A DNA stretch of 64,000 nt from Piezodorus guildinii (GCA_023052935.1 CM041293.1:151279474-151343473); one strand, 5' to 3'; counted from the first letter of the stretch, positions 45,704 to 56,758 are shown. Program-made: numbers and translations. Notes: generated by a model from the sequence alone, not told the origin.

Positions 45704-46101
45704 TTTCTTTCTCTTTTAAATTTGATTTAATTTTTAAATGATTAGCCACTTTTATAGTAGTACCCTTCTCCTCCCCCTCCCCTTCATGGACATCTGATTT
45801 GGTCATGTGGTTTTGACTAGGAAGCAGCTACCCACACTAAGTAAGGGTGCATTTTTGTATTTATCAGTTATTGGTTTCATAATTATTAATTAAATTTTTA
45901 TCATTTTAATTGGATTTGTGCAATGATGAACATGGTACATCAACTGAGTCTATTTATATATAGTTTTTATATTGGAATGTGTTTCATTGTTCAGGTTTTG
46001 TCATGTTCAGTTATAGTTTTAAATTGTTATGATAAAATTTTAAGTTTGTTAACGTTAATCTCATAAATTATTAATTTATTTTGACTGTATATATAAACAT
46101 G

Positions 46102-46102
<1 letters not shown>

Positions 46103-46152
<50 letters not shown>

Positions 46153-46205
46153 TGTATATGGGTATATGTATATATATATAGAGTGCGTGTATGTATGAAT
46201 GTATG
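46103..46205 (+). repeat. PLE direct repeat, right copy, with (TG)n
   Basis: (TG)n of about 42 bp, then the same TATGGGTATATG...GAGTGCGTGTATG segment as the left copy. Confidence 0.8.
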
Positions 46206-46312
46206 TGTGTATGTGTGTATATATATATTTTATTTATCCTTTTATCATACAATCTAACATAGTTGTATGGTTTCGTGACAAATTGTGAGACGATTATTTG
46301 TAACTTGACAAT

Positions 46313-46431
46313 ATTTTGTACTTTTAGATCTAAGTTGTTCCACTGCACCAGAGGATGGCATTGTTAGCCGAAACGTAGTGCGAATATTTTTTTTCAATAA
46401 AATAGTGGTGAAGTAGACATCAGCCTCCAAT

Positions 46432-46440
<9 letters not shown>
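46313..46440 (+). repeat. Right inverted terminal repeat of the PLE
   Basis: Ends in ...CATCAGCCTCC-AATTTTAT and is followed directly by (TA)n. Nearly identical to the inverted left arm. Confidence 0.85.
46344..46384 (+). ncRNA. Hammerhead-like core in the right PLE terminus
   Basis: Same sequence as the left terminus on the opposite strand: GCAC-CAGAGGA, GGC/GCC stem II, GAAAC-GTA-GTGC. Confidence 0.5.

Positions 46441-46490
<50 letters not shown>
46436..46490. repeat. (TA)n microsatellite
   Basis: TA repeats directly at the right end of the PLE; a FamA copy starts just after. Confidence 0.95.
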
Positions 46491-46492
<2 letters not shown>

Positions 46493-46493
46493 C

Positions 46494-46812
46494 ACTGCTT
46501 TCACTTACCGCCATTGTTAAAATGAATTAAAGCATTTTCAAATACAGTTAAAGATAAAAATGAGTGAAACGAATAAAGAATTAATTATATTCAATTTCTA
46601 TTGAAACATATGTTTTATTGAAAAATATATTATATTATTATATGAAATAATAATTAGTTAGTTTTGTCACTATTCACTCTTTATTAACTTTTACAAGCTT
46701 GTGTATAAGATATTATTTTGTTCTAAAATATTTAGCTTTCTAGCTTCTATATTACTGTTCTTATGTTCAAAAACGAAAAATTGCATTGAAAAACTTTTCT
46801 CAATTTTTCTTT
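46494..46812 (+). repeat. FamA 5' third
   Basis: CTGCTTTCACTTACCGCCATTG to TTTTTCTTTCAT, adjoining the (TA)n at the PLE end. Confidence 0.78.
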
Positions 46813-47089
46813 CATAAGATTCTTCTCCTGATTATTATAAATATAAGGAAAAATAATTAGAGAAATCAGTCAAGCCGTTCACGCGTGATGCGATGACCAC
46901 GGGAAAAGGTGATTCATTTTTATATATATAGATTACCAACGGTTCTCTGCACAGTTCAACAAATTTACCGACCTTAATATTCTTGTATAAGAAGAACTGA
47001 AATCTACTGAAAAATTGTAAAATATATGACTAATACCAAAGCTGATTTTCATACTTATCAGTTACGCCAGGAGAGAGCTTAAAGGGTTG

Positions 47090-47345
47090 TAATATGAAAC
47101 CTACATCCTTCGACGCCAGTTGAAACTATTAAAGAAGAACTGACGGAGATAGGCTATTAAGTGCGGTGAAACAGTCAAAGTCAGAGGAATGTACAAAATG
47201 AAGATCAACACCCACTGTATGTGCTCTGTGCCTCGAGGACCACCCGGCTAACTACAAGGGATTTCAAATCTGCGAGAACTTCAAAACCCGATACTAAAAA
47301 CTTCATGATCCAGATGAAAGAACTGTTCCTATCAGGAGGATAATA
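47090..47345 (+). pseudogene. Jockey-like gag (ORF1) fragment
   Basis: LHPSTPVETIKEELTEIGY matches the start of the jockey gag domain; then CALCLEDHPANYKGF matches the last zinc knuckle and following residues. The part between is deleted and frames change. Confidence 0.65.
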
Positions 47346-47619
47346 TAACCTTCTAAAATCATATATTCCAATGTAACTTTTGCCCATTTACTTGGAGGTG
47401 TGAACCAGAACAAAGAAGACAGTTTCATGCAGGCTGCACCGGAGCATGTGGATGAAGGAAATCGTGTCTGCACTATTCTGTACTTTGTAAGTTCTGCCGG
47501 GGACAGTCCTGCTACAATTATCTGTTTATAGTCGACAATGGGGAAGAGGAGACCTTCTACGACCCGGGAAACAACCACCGTGCTGGAGGGTCAGTCCTCC
47601 CAATACACCCTGCGAAGCG

Positions 47620-49384
47620 TTGCCGTTTTTTAAAAAAGCACCTCCAACCTTCCTTTATTTTTTTTAAGTCCTTTTCTTAACATAATGTTTTTGTTTTTTT
47701 TATAATCTAAAACTATTTTTCACTATGAGTATAAAGAATTTTTCCTCTCTCTTATATATGTAAATGATTCATATGTGATTTACATACATTTTTTGTTATA
47801 AAAAAACGAAAAACTTTAACCAAACGGCATTTTAGGGCAAAATCACAAATGTATTTTTCCTGGTTTCCCCACTCCTACCATTGCTAGTAAAAAAAAGTTT
47901 CCTGGACAAAGGTTAAAAAATTCTGTACAACTTTCATTCAATAAACTTTGAGCTGAGATCAAGTCTTGTCCATGTTTTTTGATTGGATTTTGACCGTTTT
48001 TTCAAGATGGCGGAAGCACAATGGTGGGGATGAAGAAAACTTAGGTTCAGCACTACCTAATAATCCTGAACAATATTAAGAAATAAAATAAAATGGCCCC
48101 TTTTTGGAGGGTGAACCTATGAATTGATTACAGCCGAGGTAAGTGAAAGTAGTGTGTTGTTCGCACCAATTTTTTTAATAGGGATATTGTAGTTGTAAAA
48201 CAATTTGCACAACACAAGATATTTTTTGATTATGTTTAATTCATTTATAGGAATAATAGTTATTTCTCAAAATTATCTTTTTTTCTACTTAAATAATTGT
48301 TTACAAATAAATTGTAATTCTTATTTTAAATACTATTACTTGCAAAAAAAGCACTGGTAGTTTATGTAATTTAATTCAAATTTAATATGTACATTGTATA
48401 GTAACTGTGTTTAGTTTCTCTGTTTTTTGAGAAGAATCGTGTTAGAGTGATGAATTAGTTAGCAGATCAGTCTGTGGCTCGATGTGTCCTGTGGTTCTGC
48501 ATAGACTGGCCTTTAAGCAATGCTACCAGAAGTGCATAATTTATAATGTGGGGTCAAATGAACTTCAGTGATGTATTGGACCCTAGCCGTAAATCTCGGT
48601 CTTGTTTTAGTATCTCCAGGAATTATTACCCCTGTCCTGCCGATTTGGTATCATTTTGGTAGTATCCGATCTGGTGGAAAAGTACTTCTCCACTTCAATT
48701 TCTATTTTGAAGTTATTAAAAATATCAGAAATATACTCAATGCTCTCCTAATTAGCCCAGTAAAAAAAGGATAGTTTCATTTATGATAATTAATTTAGAA
48801 TAAGCTGGCAATTGTTTTAATGCATCTTAATACTCCCAAATAAAAGTAATCTGAGTTTGCACCATCACAGGTGGTGAGCTTAACTTTTTAGAACCAAAAA
48901 ACATTGAATTTTTCGCACTTTTTAAAAAAAAATTTACCTATAACTCAAAAACGGTGCTTCCTACAGAAAATAGTTATCTTTTTCTATATTAATTAATTAA
49001 AATAGAAAAAATAATTAATAAAATTAAAACAAATTACGTTTTTAATTTATAAGATATTATTTTAAGTCTTGAAGAGCATATTATTGTTTTTTAGACGTTT
49101 GTTAAAAGAAAAATGCATAATATGGTGTTTGGTTTGGCTTGTGTATTGTTGGAAACATTTTTAATAAGTACTTGATCTTTGGTCTACCGCAGTCAGACGA
49201 ACATGTTAACCCACCTATAAACGTTCTTAGTATTTCCACTAAACATTTTTACATACAGTCGTCCTTTGTATACAGGTACTTAAAAGTTGTATTTATAAAA
49301 GTCTAAGTTATTGAAAAATAAATATTTTTTTCTATAACAATGAAATATTTATTAATTTTTTATAAAATGTGTGTATTTTTAAGC

Positions 49385-49385
<1 letters not shown>
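47620..49385. other. No gene recognised; one FamA-like end at about 48135-48170
   Basis: GCCGAGGTAAGTGAAAGTAG and TGTTGTTCGCACCAATTTTT match the FamA 5' end in minus orientation. The rest is A/T-rich. Confidence 0.5.

Positions 49386-49387
<2 letters not shown>

Positions 49388-49447
<60 letters not shown>
49388..49447. repeat. (AT)n microsatellite
   Basis: About 58 bp of pure AT repeats. Confidence 0.95.
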
Positions 49448-49451
<4 letters not shown>

Positions 49452-49499
49452 TAAGACAAGGTTCTGTCAATCCAGTTTCTCGCCGACAGTATTTCCTGG

Positions 49500-49765
49500 T
49501 AGTATTCCTATTTCGGACTTTTAATACCCAAAGTCCATCCTACATTCTTGACCTACTCATCCCTTGTTTATCAGTACATTCGTTTATCACAAGGTACCGG
49601 CCCACTAACCTCTATATTCCTTCTCACCGAACATCATCCTTTAAAAAATCCTTTAGTTTGCATGCCATCTCACTTCAGAATTTTATACCTACCTCTATAC
49701 GCAAAGCATCTTCCTAAACCTCATTTAAAAACAAATTATTCCATCATCTCCTCAGTAATCAGTCT
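49500..49765 (+). pseudogene. LINE ORF2 C-terminal fragment
   Basis: Read with a frame change: HRTSSFKKSFSLHAISLQN, then SFKNKLFHHLLSNQ, the same tail motif as at 12417-12656 but in plus orientation. A (TA)n tract (49390-49446) lies just upstream. Confidence 0.6.
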
Positions 49766-50108
49766 TCCGAATAATTGTATAAATAATAGTCATATTTTAA
49801 GTTAACAAACACTTTTTTTTCTATGATTTTACGATATTAGTGTGAGGTTCAATTATAGTATAATGTTTCCAGTATTATATAGTCATACATGAATGTTCTA
49901 TTGTCTTTGTATTTACTGCACTATAAATAATGCAAGTAGTAGTCATATGTCGTTCAAGCAATAGTATTTACTATTTTTATAAATAATATAAGTATTACCT
50001 TAAGTTTGTTTTTGTAATGTTTTTATTTTTAAGCCAGACATAATACTCACTTTTTTACTTTTCTGTTATTCTTAGGGGACAGAGATCTCAGAAAAAAAAA
50101 ATTATTTT

Positions 50109-50137
50109 TCTTCTTCTTCTTCTTCTTCTATATACTC

Positions 50138-50180
<43 letters not shown>
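50109..50180. repeat. (CTT)n followed by (TA)n
   Basis: CTTCTTCTTCTTCTTCT then TATATATA for about 40 bp. Confidence 0.93.
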
Positions 50181-50182
<2 letters not shown>

Positions 50183-50925
50183 CTAATATCCTTTGTAAGT
50201 AAGGATCAATATATCAAAAAATGTATTGATATAATTTATTTTTGAATAGTCATATTATCTGAATGGCTTGTAAATCTGTTGCATTTTATTATACCTATTA
50301 AGGCTTCACAAAAGCTCCAAATACCCGTCAATTTCTTGTCATCTCCTTTTTTTCATCTTCCTTCCGGGACCTTAAGGCTTATGATAAGAGGGGTCTGTCT
50401 GTCAACCTCGCATTAAGATTGAAGAGATTAATATTTTATTTTGAAAGGTTTGCAATATTAAGCATAATCGTTGTCACCAAAGACTAGCAGTTCTTCTTAG
50501 GTTAACTGACGCTTATTAGGTCCGTGAACCTGAATTCTTCTTAAATGCTGTTTAGTATTACTCTACTCAAAATACATGCTAATATGTTATGGATAGGTAT
50601 ACTTACTATTATTTATTTATTAGGGCTTTTCAACCACAACAAGGATTCTTATTATAAAAGGAAATATATTAGTTATAAACGGTGTTCCAAATTCAACGGA
50701 AGAATTAAATTAAATATAAAACACATTCTTCTTTCACTTATCTTTATATGAAAGGAAAGTATTGCGATCTTGAAAATATTCAAATTCCAGTTTTCAACAG
50801 AAATACACTTAGTCCAAATAACTAAGTTAAAAAAAAAAGGTCTGTGTGTGCGTGTGTGTGGTAAGTCGAACACGAAAACGAAAAGTTGTACGAAATTAAA
50901 ATTTTATATTTAAGAAAGCTATATT

Positions 50926-51651
50926 AAAATTAATTCCAATAAATCCCAACAAATTACCTTTACCCTTCGTCGAATACCTATGACATCCTGCCCTACAGTG
51001 TCCTTTAATGATATTCCGCTTGTCCCGGTCGAACAGATACGATATTTAGGTCTCCTGATTGACAAACGACTTACATGGAATCCGCATACAAGACTGAAAA
51101 GACAAGAAACTGCACGACGATTTCGGCTACTCCAACACTTACTAGACAGACGCTCTAACCTTTCACTTAACTACAAAAGACTCATTTACATGACCATCAT
51201 AAGGCCTATCTGGACCTACGGAGTAGAGCTTTGGGGCTCTACTAAACCATCAAACTCTTCCCGTATCCAATCCTAACAATCCAGAATCCTTCGCAAAATC
51301 CTTAACGCTCCTTACTTCGTCACGAAAAAAATCATCCACAATGACCTTAATGTTCCATATGTTGCTGATCTGGCCCATACCAGGTATCACACCTTCCATG
51401 AAAAACTCCACTCCCACTCTAATCCATTAGTTTCAATCCGAGCTTCCTCTTCAATTCCTGATAATCCTCCGAGGCGTCTGAAAAGAAGATGGCCTCGAGA
51501 CCTTCTTGTTTAGACTCACTACCAAAGAGTGCTGCCAATGGGAAGTTTCTCTTCATGTTTATTTCATGTGTTATAACATTTCAGCATATTTACTTGATCT
51601 ATTTTTAGTATAGTTGTAAATTTCAATAAAAATATATTAAAAAAAAAAGAA
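50926..51651 (+). mobile_element. Jockey-like LINE 3' part inserted in a FamA copy
   Basis: Flanked by the target duplication AAGAAAGCTATA (ends at about 50925; repeated at about 51655-51666 after the A-rich tail). 50980-51276 is open: YLGLLIDKRLTWNPHTRL and IIRPIWTYGVELWGS. The C terminus KRRWPRDLL-like and the 3' UTR with AATAAAAATAT follow. Confidence 0.85.
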
Positions 51652-51667
51652 AAAAGAAAGCTATAGT

Positions 51668-51738
51668 ATGACCCGTACGAGGTATCATTCCTTCCATGAC
51701 AAACTCTACTCCCACATTAACCCACTATTTTTAATCCT
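51668..51738 (+). pseudogene. Small jockey-like fragment
   Basis: CGAGGTATCATTCCTTCCAT and the following bases match the RYHSFHDKL region of the same family. It is wedged between the LINE above and the right half of the FamA copy. Confidence 0.55.
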
Positions 51739-52324
51739 AGAAGAGTTGTACGTAACTGAAATTTCATATTTTAGACAACTATACGCCCGAGACATTACAA
51801 CAACTTTTTAATCAAAATCAGGTAACCAGAAGAGCGACTTTATACCATGCATTTTGCACCTTTTTACGTTTTTCTCTAAAACATATCTAACGATTTTGAT
51901 TAAACTCACTATATTGATGTAAAATTGAACGGCCTTTAATATGATGTAGGTTTCATTCTGATTGAAATTGTCTGGCAGGGCCAATTAACCATATCGTCTG
52001 ATTAGCATTGCTAAACAACAGGTAAATATGTAAGTTGAACAAATTCGATATCCAACTAAACTGACAAAATATTTTTTTAATGAAATTTTTTGTTTTTGAA
52101 TTTAAGAACAGTAATATACATGTATAATATACCGCTGGCAAGCTAAAGATATTAGAAAAAATGCTATCATATATACAAAATTCTAAAAAAACACATGTTT
52201 CAATTCAAACTAGATTTAATTATTTCTTTAACAATTTATTTTAATCTCTAAATGTCTTTAAAACTTCTAAAATTGATTTTAACAAAGGAGGTAAGTGAAA
52301 GTCGTGTGTTGAGCACACCAGTTT

Positions 52325-53195
52325 TTTTTATTATACTGTGCTAGGAAAATTATATATTTAAAGTCCAAATGAAACGACTAAAACTAACTTAAAAAGGAGT
52401 AGATTTTATTTTTGAAGTAATAAGGTTGCTAAATTGATATAACTGTGTACAAAAATATGACTGAATGTAAATAATTTAAGTTGTATTGAACGGCTCATGT
52501 ATGATTATATATAAAATATTGATTTGTATGTATTATATGTATGAATATATATAAATTGTTGAATTTAAATGAAGTTTTTACAAGAGTCGGCCATTTTACC
52601 ACTAAACACACAATACCCTCTATTCGTCTTTTACAACCAAATGTAAAAAATTCTGAATAATACATACATCGGCAGCACTAATCTGCTGTTAAATTGACAA
52701 AGAAAAATAAATAAAAAATAAGAAAGAAATTTGTTCTCTATATAATTTAAATCTGGTGTTGATTTTGGGATATCCTTTATTTATTAATGAAACTATGTTA
52801 TGTTAAAATAGGAATATGATATAGGACATCAATTTTGAATGAACCATCTTGCTGTTCTAAGGAAAGAGGGAGAGAAAAAATGGAGAAAGCCATTGAAGAG
52901 GGCGTTGGTATAATACATACATGAAAACAATGTAGTCCTTAGCTTTACATTAAGTGGCACACTTGGAACATAGACGATAAAGAAGTGCTTTTAGATGAAC
53001 AAAGGAAATACAAAACGAAAACTTATTCTTTGGGGAAAACTGATACTCGTGTCAGCCAATATTTAAATATAAAAGTAGAAGGGTAAGTGTTTTTGTTATT
53101 TTCTTACAATTCTTGTGAGAGTTTAATATAAAGATAAGACGTACATTTAAGGCAAATTGTTATCAGTGAGAAAAAGCTCTTATCTCCTTTATGAA
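52325..53195. other. No gene recognised
   Basis: A/T-rich with short ORFs only. Confidence 0.55.
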
Positions 53196-53218
53196 ACGTA
53201 GGTAAGGCACGGGCAATG

Positions 53219-53220
53219 CC

Positions 53221-53313
<93 letters not shown>

Positions 53314-53747
53314 TTGTCTAAATTAATTTTCTAAAATGAGCGTATCCGGCACTATTTATGAGTGTATTATTTGTTAATTATGTATTATCTGTATGTATGT
53401 ATTCATGTATTATAGATGTATTACTTATTATGTATATCATTATTGTCTATTATGTATTATTATTTGTTCATAATGTATACGTTCATTGTGTATTATTATT
53501 ATTTGTTTTAGTGTATTATTATTTAGTGTATTATTATTATTTGTTTTATTGGTTCATTATTTATTTTAATTAATATTATTATTTAATATTTCAACTAAAA
53601 CCATAATTGTTTGTTTTCAAAAACGTGTATCTTATAGTGAGTTAGGTATTATATATCTAAGTGTATCATAGTGAATGTATCTGGCACTGATGACCAAGAT
53701 GTTTTGTGCCAATAAATAAATCAAAAACCAAAAAAAAAAAAAAAAAA
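53219..53747 (+). mobile_element. Poly(A)-tailed retroinsert in the pogo-like terminal repeat
   Basis: Bounded by the 10-bp duplication CGGGCAATGC (53209-53218 and 53748-53757 approximately) and ending in about 18 A after CCAATAAATAAATC. It starts with an A-run and (TA)n (53221-53302). The middle is TAT/TTATTATTTG low-complexity sequence with no coding match. Confidence 0.7.
53221..53302. repeat. Poly(A) followed by (TA)n
   Basis: About 38 A then about 44 bp of TA repeats at the left end of the retroinsert. Confidence 0.95.
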
Positions 53748-54199
53748 CGGGCAATGCGGATAGCCCAGGTAAAACGGATAGGCTCATTTTCCGAGATTCT
53801 ACAACAGATGGTGCTGCAAGTAGCGGTCGAGTCGATGCGTGAACTCTCTCCCGGCGCCATGACAGCTCAAACAGAACTAAACAGCGTTCGTTTGTTTTAG
53901 TGCAAAATAAAATAATTTAGGTGTTTTCTTTCGATTTTCGACCATGTTTGTATTGTATTATTTTAATTTTATGATAAACTTTTAGAAAAAAATAATTGTT
54001 TAACGGGGTAGTATGTTTTGAAGTATTAATTGAGATTTTATTATAACACGGAGGTGGCAATTTAAAATTGTGTATGCTTAATTAATGTTAAGAGAGTTTT
54101 TCGCCTCAGGACAGACTATCCGCTTTGCCCATACTGTAGCTGTTATTTGAGTTTGTTTGTTGAGAAACTAAGATATCCAAGTTAACTGGAGCTAAAACA

Positions 54200-54425
54200 C
54201 CAAAATCAACTAAAGGAAAAGTAAAGAGGAAGGTAACCCAGACACTGAAAGGAAAAGAAAATAGAATGGGAGATTATTCATACTTAGTATTTACTGAGAA
54301 ATACATAAACCCACCTGTAGAAGATTGGATCCAATGTTCTCAATGTTAACAGTGGGCACACGAATCGTGTACGTCGTATGGAGGACGAGGAAGTTACTTC
54401 TGCGATAACTGTAACGATTAAAGAA
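54200..54425 (+). pseudogene. DDE transposase C terminus with PHD-like finger
   Basis: Reads KTPKSTKGKVKRKV, VFTEKYINPPVEDWIQCSQC, in-frame TAA, QWAHESCTSYGGRGSYFCDNC, then stop. C-x2-C...W-x-H-x2-C...C-x2-C is a PHD-type zinc pattern found at the C terminus of many insect pogo-like transposases. The DDE core is absent. Confidence 0.65.
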
Positions 54426-54659
54426 ATCTATCCGCCGTGTGGGTCGGGGCAAATCGGATAATCGACAAGATTTTGTTATTAGTTTATTATTGATATAAAA
54501 ATGAGTTAAGAGTTAAGAAATTGTGATTATATTTAACCAAAGGTAATTAAATGTGCAATTGAAGATAATATAAGAAAGTTCCTAAGTAGCTTATTGCTAA
54601 GTTTTTTTTTTTTTACAGTTCTCCTTAATATATCCGCTTTGCTCGGGCTTCCCCTATAA

Positions 54660-55430
54660 ATTGTTTTGGTCTACCCATTTAAGAAAGTTTAAACTGTGGG
54701 GTGCTGTTGGTAATTTTGGACAATTAACCAAAATTTTTTAATTAATTAAGGAATTTATAATTGTTTATTCAGAGGGGGTGATTTGTGTTATCCAATTTAC
54801 TGATAGACGTTAATGCCTTAAAATGAATAATTTATTTATGACTCAAGCAATTATAAAACTACCTAAAATATAAATTATTTATGACTCATCTAAATAATCG
54901 TGTTTAGTTATCTGGCGGATTCTTCTCTTTTTCAAATCTGAGATACTCCTTTTGTGTCACCATCTGGCTCTCTTTCCTCCTTATCCTTAGTGGTATTTTT
55001 CGCAAATAATCTTTTCCTCGGTCTATCTACCGTTTCTTCCGTCCACTGGCAGGAGTATCCTTATTTTTGAATGGTTAAATAATTCCGAATAGATGATATC
55101 ATCTAATAGATTTGCTATTAAATCGAAATTTCTACTATAAGTGATATGATAAGACTATACAACAACAAAAAGAAAAGCCTGAGGCTACTTTCTTACCTTC
55201 CTTGTTTATGGGTCGTCTGTTGTAAAGTTTGTTAAAAAAGATAATGCTTAGGTCGAGATCACGTTCAGTTTTCGCTACCCACTTTAAAGGCTGGGTGAGC
55301 AGAAGGGCCTTCCTATCCCAAGGGCGCTCTACGACAGATATTATTGAATTAATGATTATCCTGCCCTACTCCTGCTTCTCTAAACAATTTAACATATTAA
55401 AAAAAGTGGAAATTATTTATTCACAATGTG
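54660..55430. other. No gene recognised; weak LINE-like peptide
   Basis: 55229-55447 contains FLSQGRSTTDIIE, reminiscent of the GFRxGRSTTDAI motif of LINE reverse transcriptases, but no further RT motif supports it. Confidence 0.35.
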
Positions 55431-55435
55431 CGGTA

Positions 55436-55475
55436 GAGTCCTGGTGATGGGAGTGAGATCCCGAAACGTTGATGT
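55436..55475 (+). ncRNA. Hammerhead-like core (family HH-d)
   Basis: CTGGTGA, extra T, stem II GGGA/TCCC, GAAAC-GTT-GA. Stem I is GTC/GAT with one G-U pair. Part of the inverted structure at 55433-56650. Confidence 0.45.
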
Positions 55476-56507
55476 AATGAAAAATAATAATAAAAGTTTT
55501 TTAAAGAAATAATATCTCTAATCAGGACTTTACAAACCTATATATTTCTATTACTTGTGAGCATATTATAAAAATAATATATATTATACTGTTGATAGAA
55601 GAGGTAGTGTTACACCCAGTTATTCGAGGAGTAGAAGTTCGAAAACTGGGCTCTTCTGGTTGTTCAATGATGAAAAAAAAAGCATTGCATATTATGATTA
55701 AATATGCCTTCTACAAACTCGAGCACTTATAGTTTACGATATTAAAAGACCTATGTATTCATCTCTTGTTGTGAAAATTCAGAGGATGGGTTTTCTTATT
55801 TTTTTCATAAGAAACTACAACATTTTCCATATCAGCTATAGAAGTAATGCATAACTTAGCTCCATTGCATAATTGAATCCGTAATACTACGCACCTCGTT
55901 TTTTGAATTTCATATATATAACTACAAAGCACACTTAAAATCTTTAATAAGTCAATGAAAAGATCGTTAATAAGGTAATTAAGCTTAAGCTATCTCAGCT
56001 CGTTATGATTATACCTATTATAGTCATTTAAAATTAGGTTTTGAAAAGATTATCGATGTACTGGAATAGTTTCATGAAAATTAAGTATAGGATGACCCAA
56101 ATTCGAAAACTGGACTCATCTGGTTGTTCAATGATGAGTTTGTAAAAAAAAGGCATTGCATATTATGATTAAATATGCCTTCTACAAACTCGAGCACTTA
56201 AAATAGGCATTAATTAAAGCTGAAGATATTGCTAGATCTAACTCAAAGGAATTAACGGCTTTGCTAGTAGTTTATGATTCCTACGGGATCTCTAGATCAG
56301 GAGTTCCCAGGCTTTATGCCACCGCCTGCTGCTTCTACTCCTCGAATAACTGGGTGTAACACTACCTCTTCTATCAATATTGTAATATATATTATTTTTA
56401 TATTATGTACACAAGTAATAGAAATATTAAGGTTTATAAAGTCCTTATTAGAGGGAGAAACTTAGGCTGATATATTATTTCTTTCAGAAACTTTTATTAT
56501 TTTTCAT

Positions 56508-56550
56508 CACATCAACGTTTCAGGACCTCACTCCCATCCTCAGGACTCTT
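56508..56550 (-). ncRNA. Hammerhead-like core (family HH-d), inverted
   Basis: Minus strand CTGAGGA (fits CUGANGA), extra T, GGGA/TCCT stem II, GAAAC-GTT-GATG. Confidence 0.5.
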
Positions 56551-56602
56551 CAAGTAAAAAACAACAGTTCCAAATCTCATCACTGTTCTTTTTTACTTGT
56601 AT

Positions 56603-56643
56603 AGTCCTAAGGATGGGAGTGAGATTGATAAACGTTGATGTGA
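56603..56643 (+). ncRNA. Hammerhead-like remnant (family HH-d)
   Basis: CTAAGGA...GATAAACGTTGATG: both boxes mutated. It forms a palindrome with 56508-56550. Confidence 0.4.
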
Positions 56644-56758
56644 TAAAAAAAAAAAAGTTTTTGGTAGAAATAATATATATGGTCAAATTTCTACCTCTAA
56701 TATTGCACAATTTCTTCCGGTGCTAGGGGTATAATATTATTAATAACCTATTTAGTGT

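Larger units (their letters stand above)
44515..46440 (+). mobile_element. Penelope-like element (PLE), 5'-truncated, with inverted termini
   Basis: A degraded PLE C-terminal ORF with a GIY-YIG endonuclease is flanked by terminal repeats. The left 127 bp (44515-44641) is the inverted complement of 46313-46440, and each arm carries a hammerhead-like core. In addition the (TG)n tract plus a following 60-bp segment is present as a direct repeat at 44642-44737 and 46103-46205. Direct pseudo-LTRs with an inverted extension are the known layout of PLEs. (TA)n tracts border both ends. Confidence 0.8.
50728..52322 (-). repeat. FamA repeat, minus, split by LINE insertions
   Basis: Left part 50728-50925 (terminal hairpin, TGTGTGCGTGTGTG and ACGAAAAGTTGTACG). 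Right part 51739-52322 (GAAGAGTTGTACG to GGAGGTAAGTGAAAGTCG). The two parts overlap by the GTTGTACG region. Confidence 0.83.
53199..54656 (+). mobile_element. pogo/Tigger-like DNA transposon remnant, split by a retroinsert
   Basis: Terminal inverted repeats of about 24 bp: GGTAAGGCACGGGCAATGC with its continuation GGATAGCCC after the insert, and on the minus strand AGCCCGAGCAAAGCGGATA at the right end. The interior keeps the C terminus of a DDE transposase with a PHD-like zinc finger. Confidence 0.6.
55433..56650. repeat. Composite inverted repeats with hammerhead-like cores (probable PLE remnant)
   Basis: 55436-55640 is the inverted complement of 56320-56550. A direct repeat ending in TACAAACTCGAGCACTTA links 55630-55730 and 56095-56205. 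A second palindrome surrounds 56550-56600. No RT or endonuclease reading frame could be recognised between the arms. Confidence 0.6.

Noticed and set aside
47303..47578. 91-codon minus ORF
   Set aside because: No motif; overlaps the jockey gag fragment and unclassified flanking sequence.
53358..53573. Hydrophobic 71-codon ORF
   Set aside because: Made of TAT/GTATTATTATTTG simple sequence in a retroinsert.
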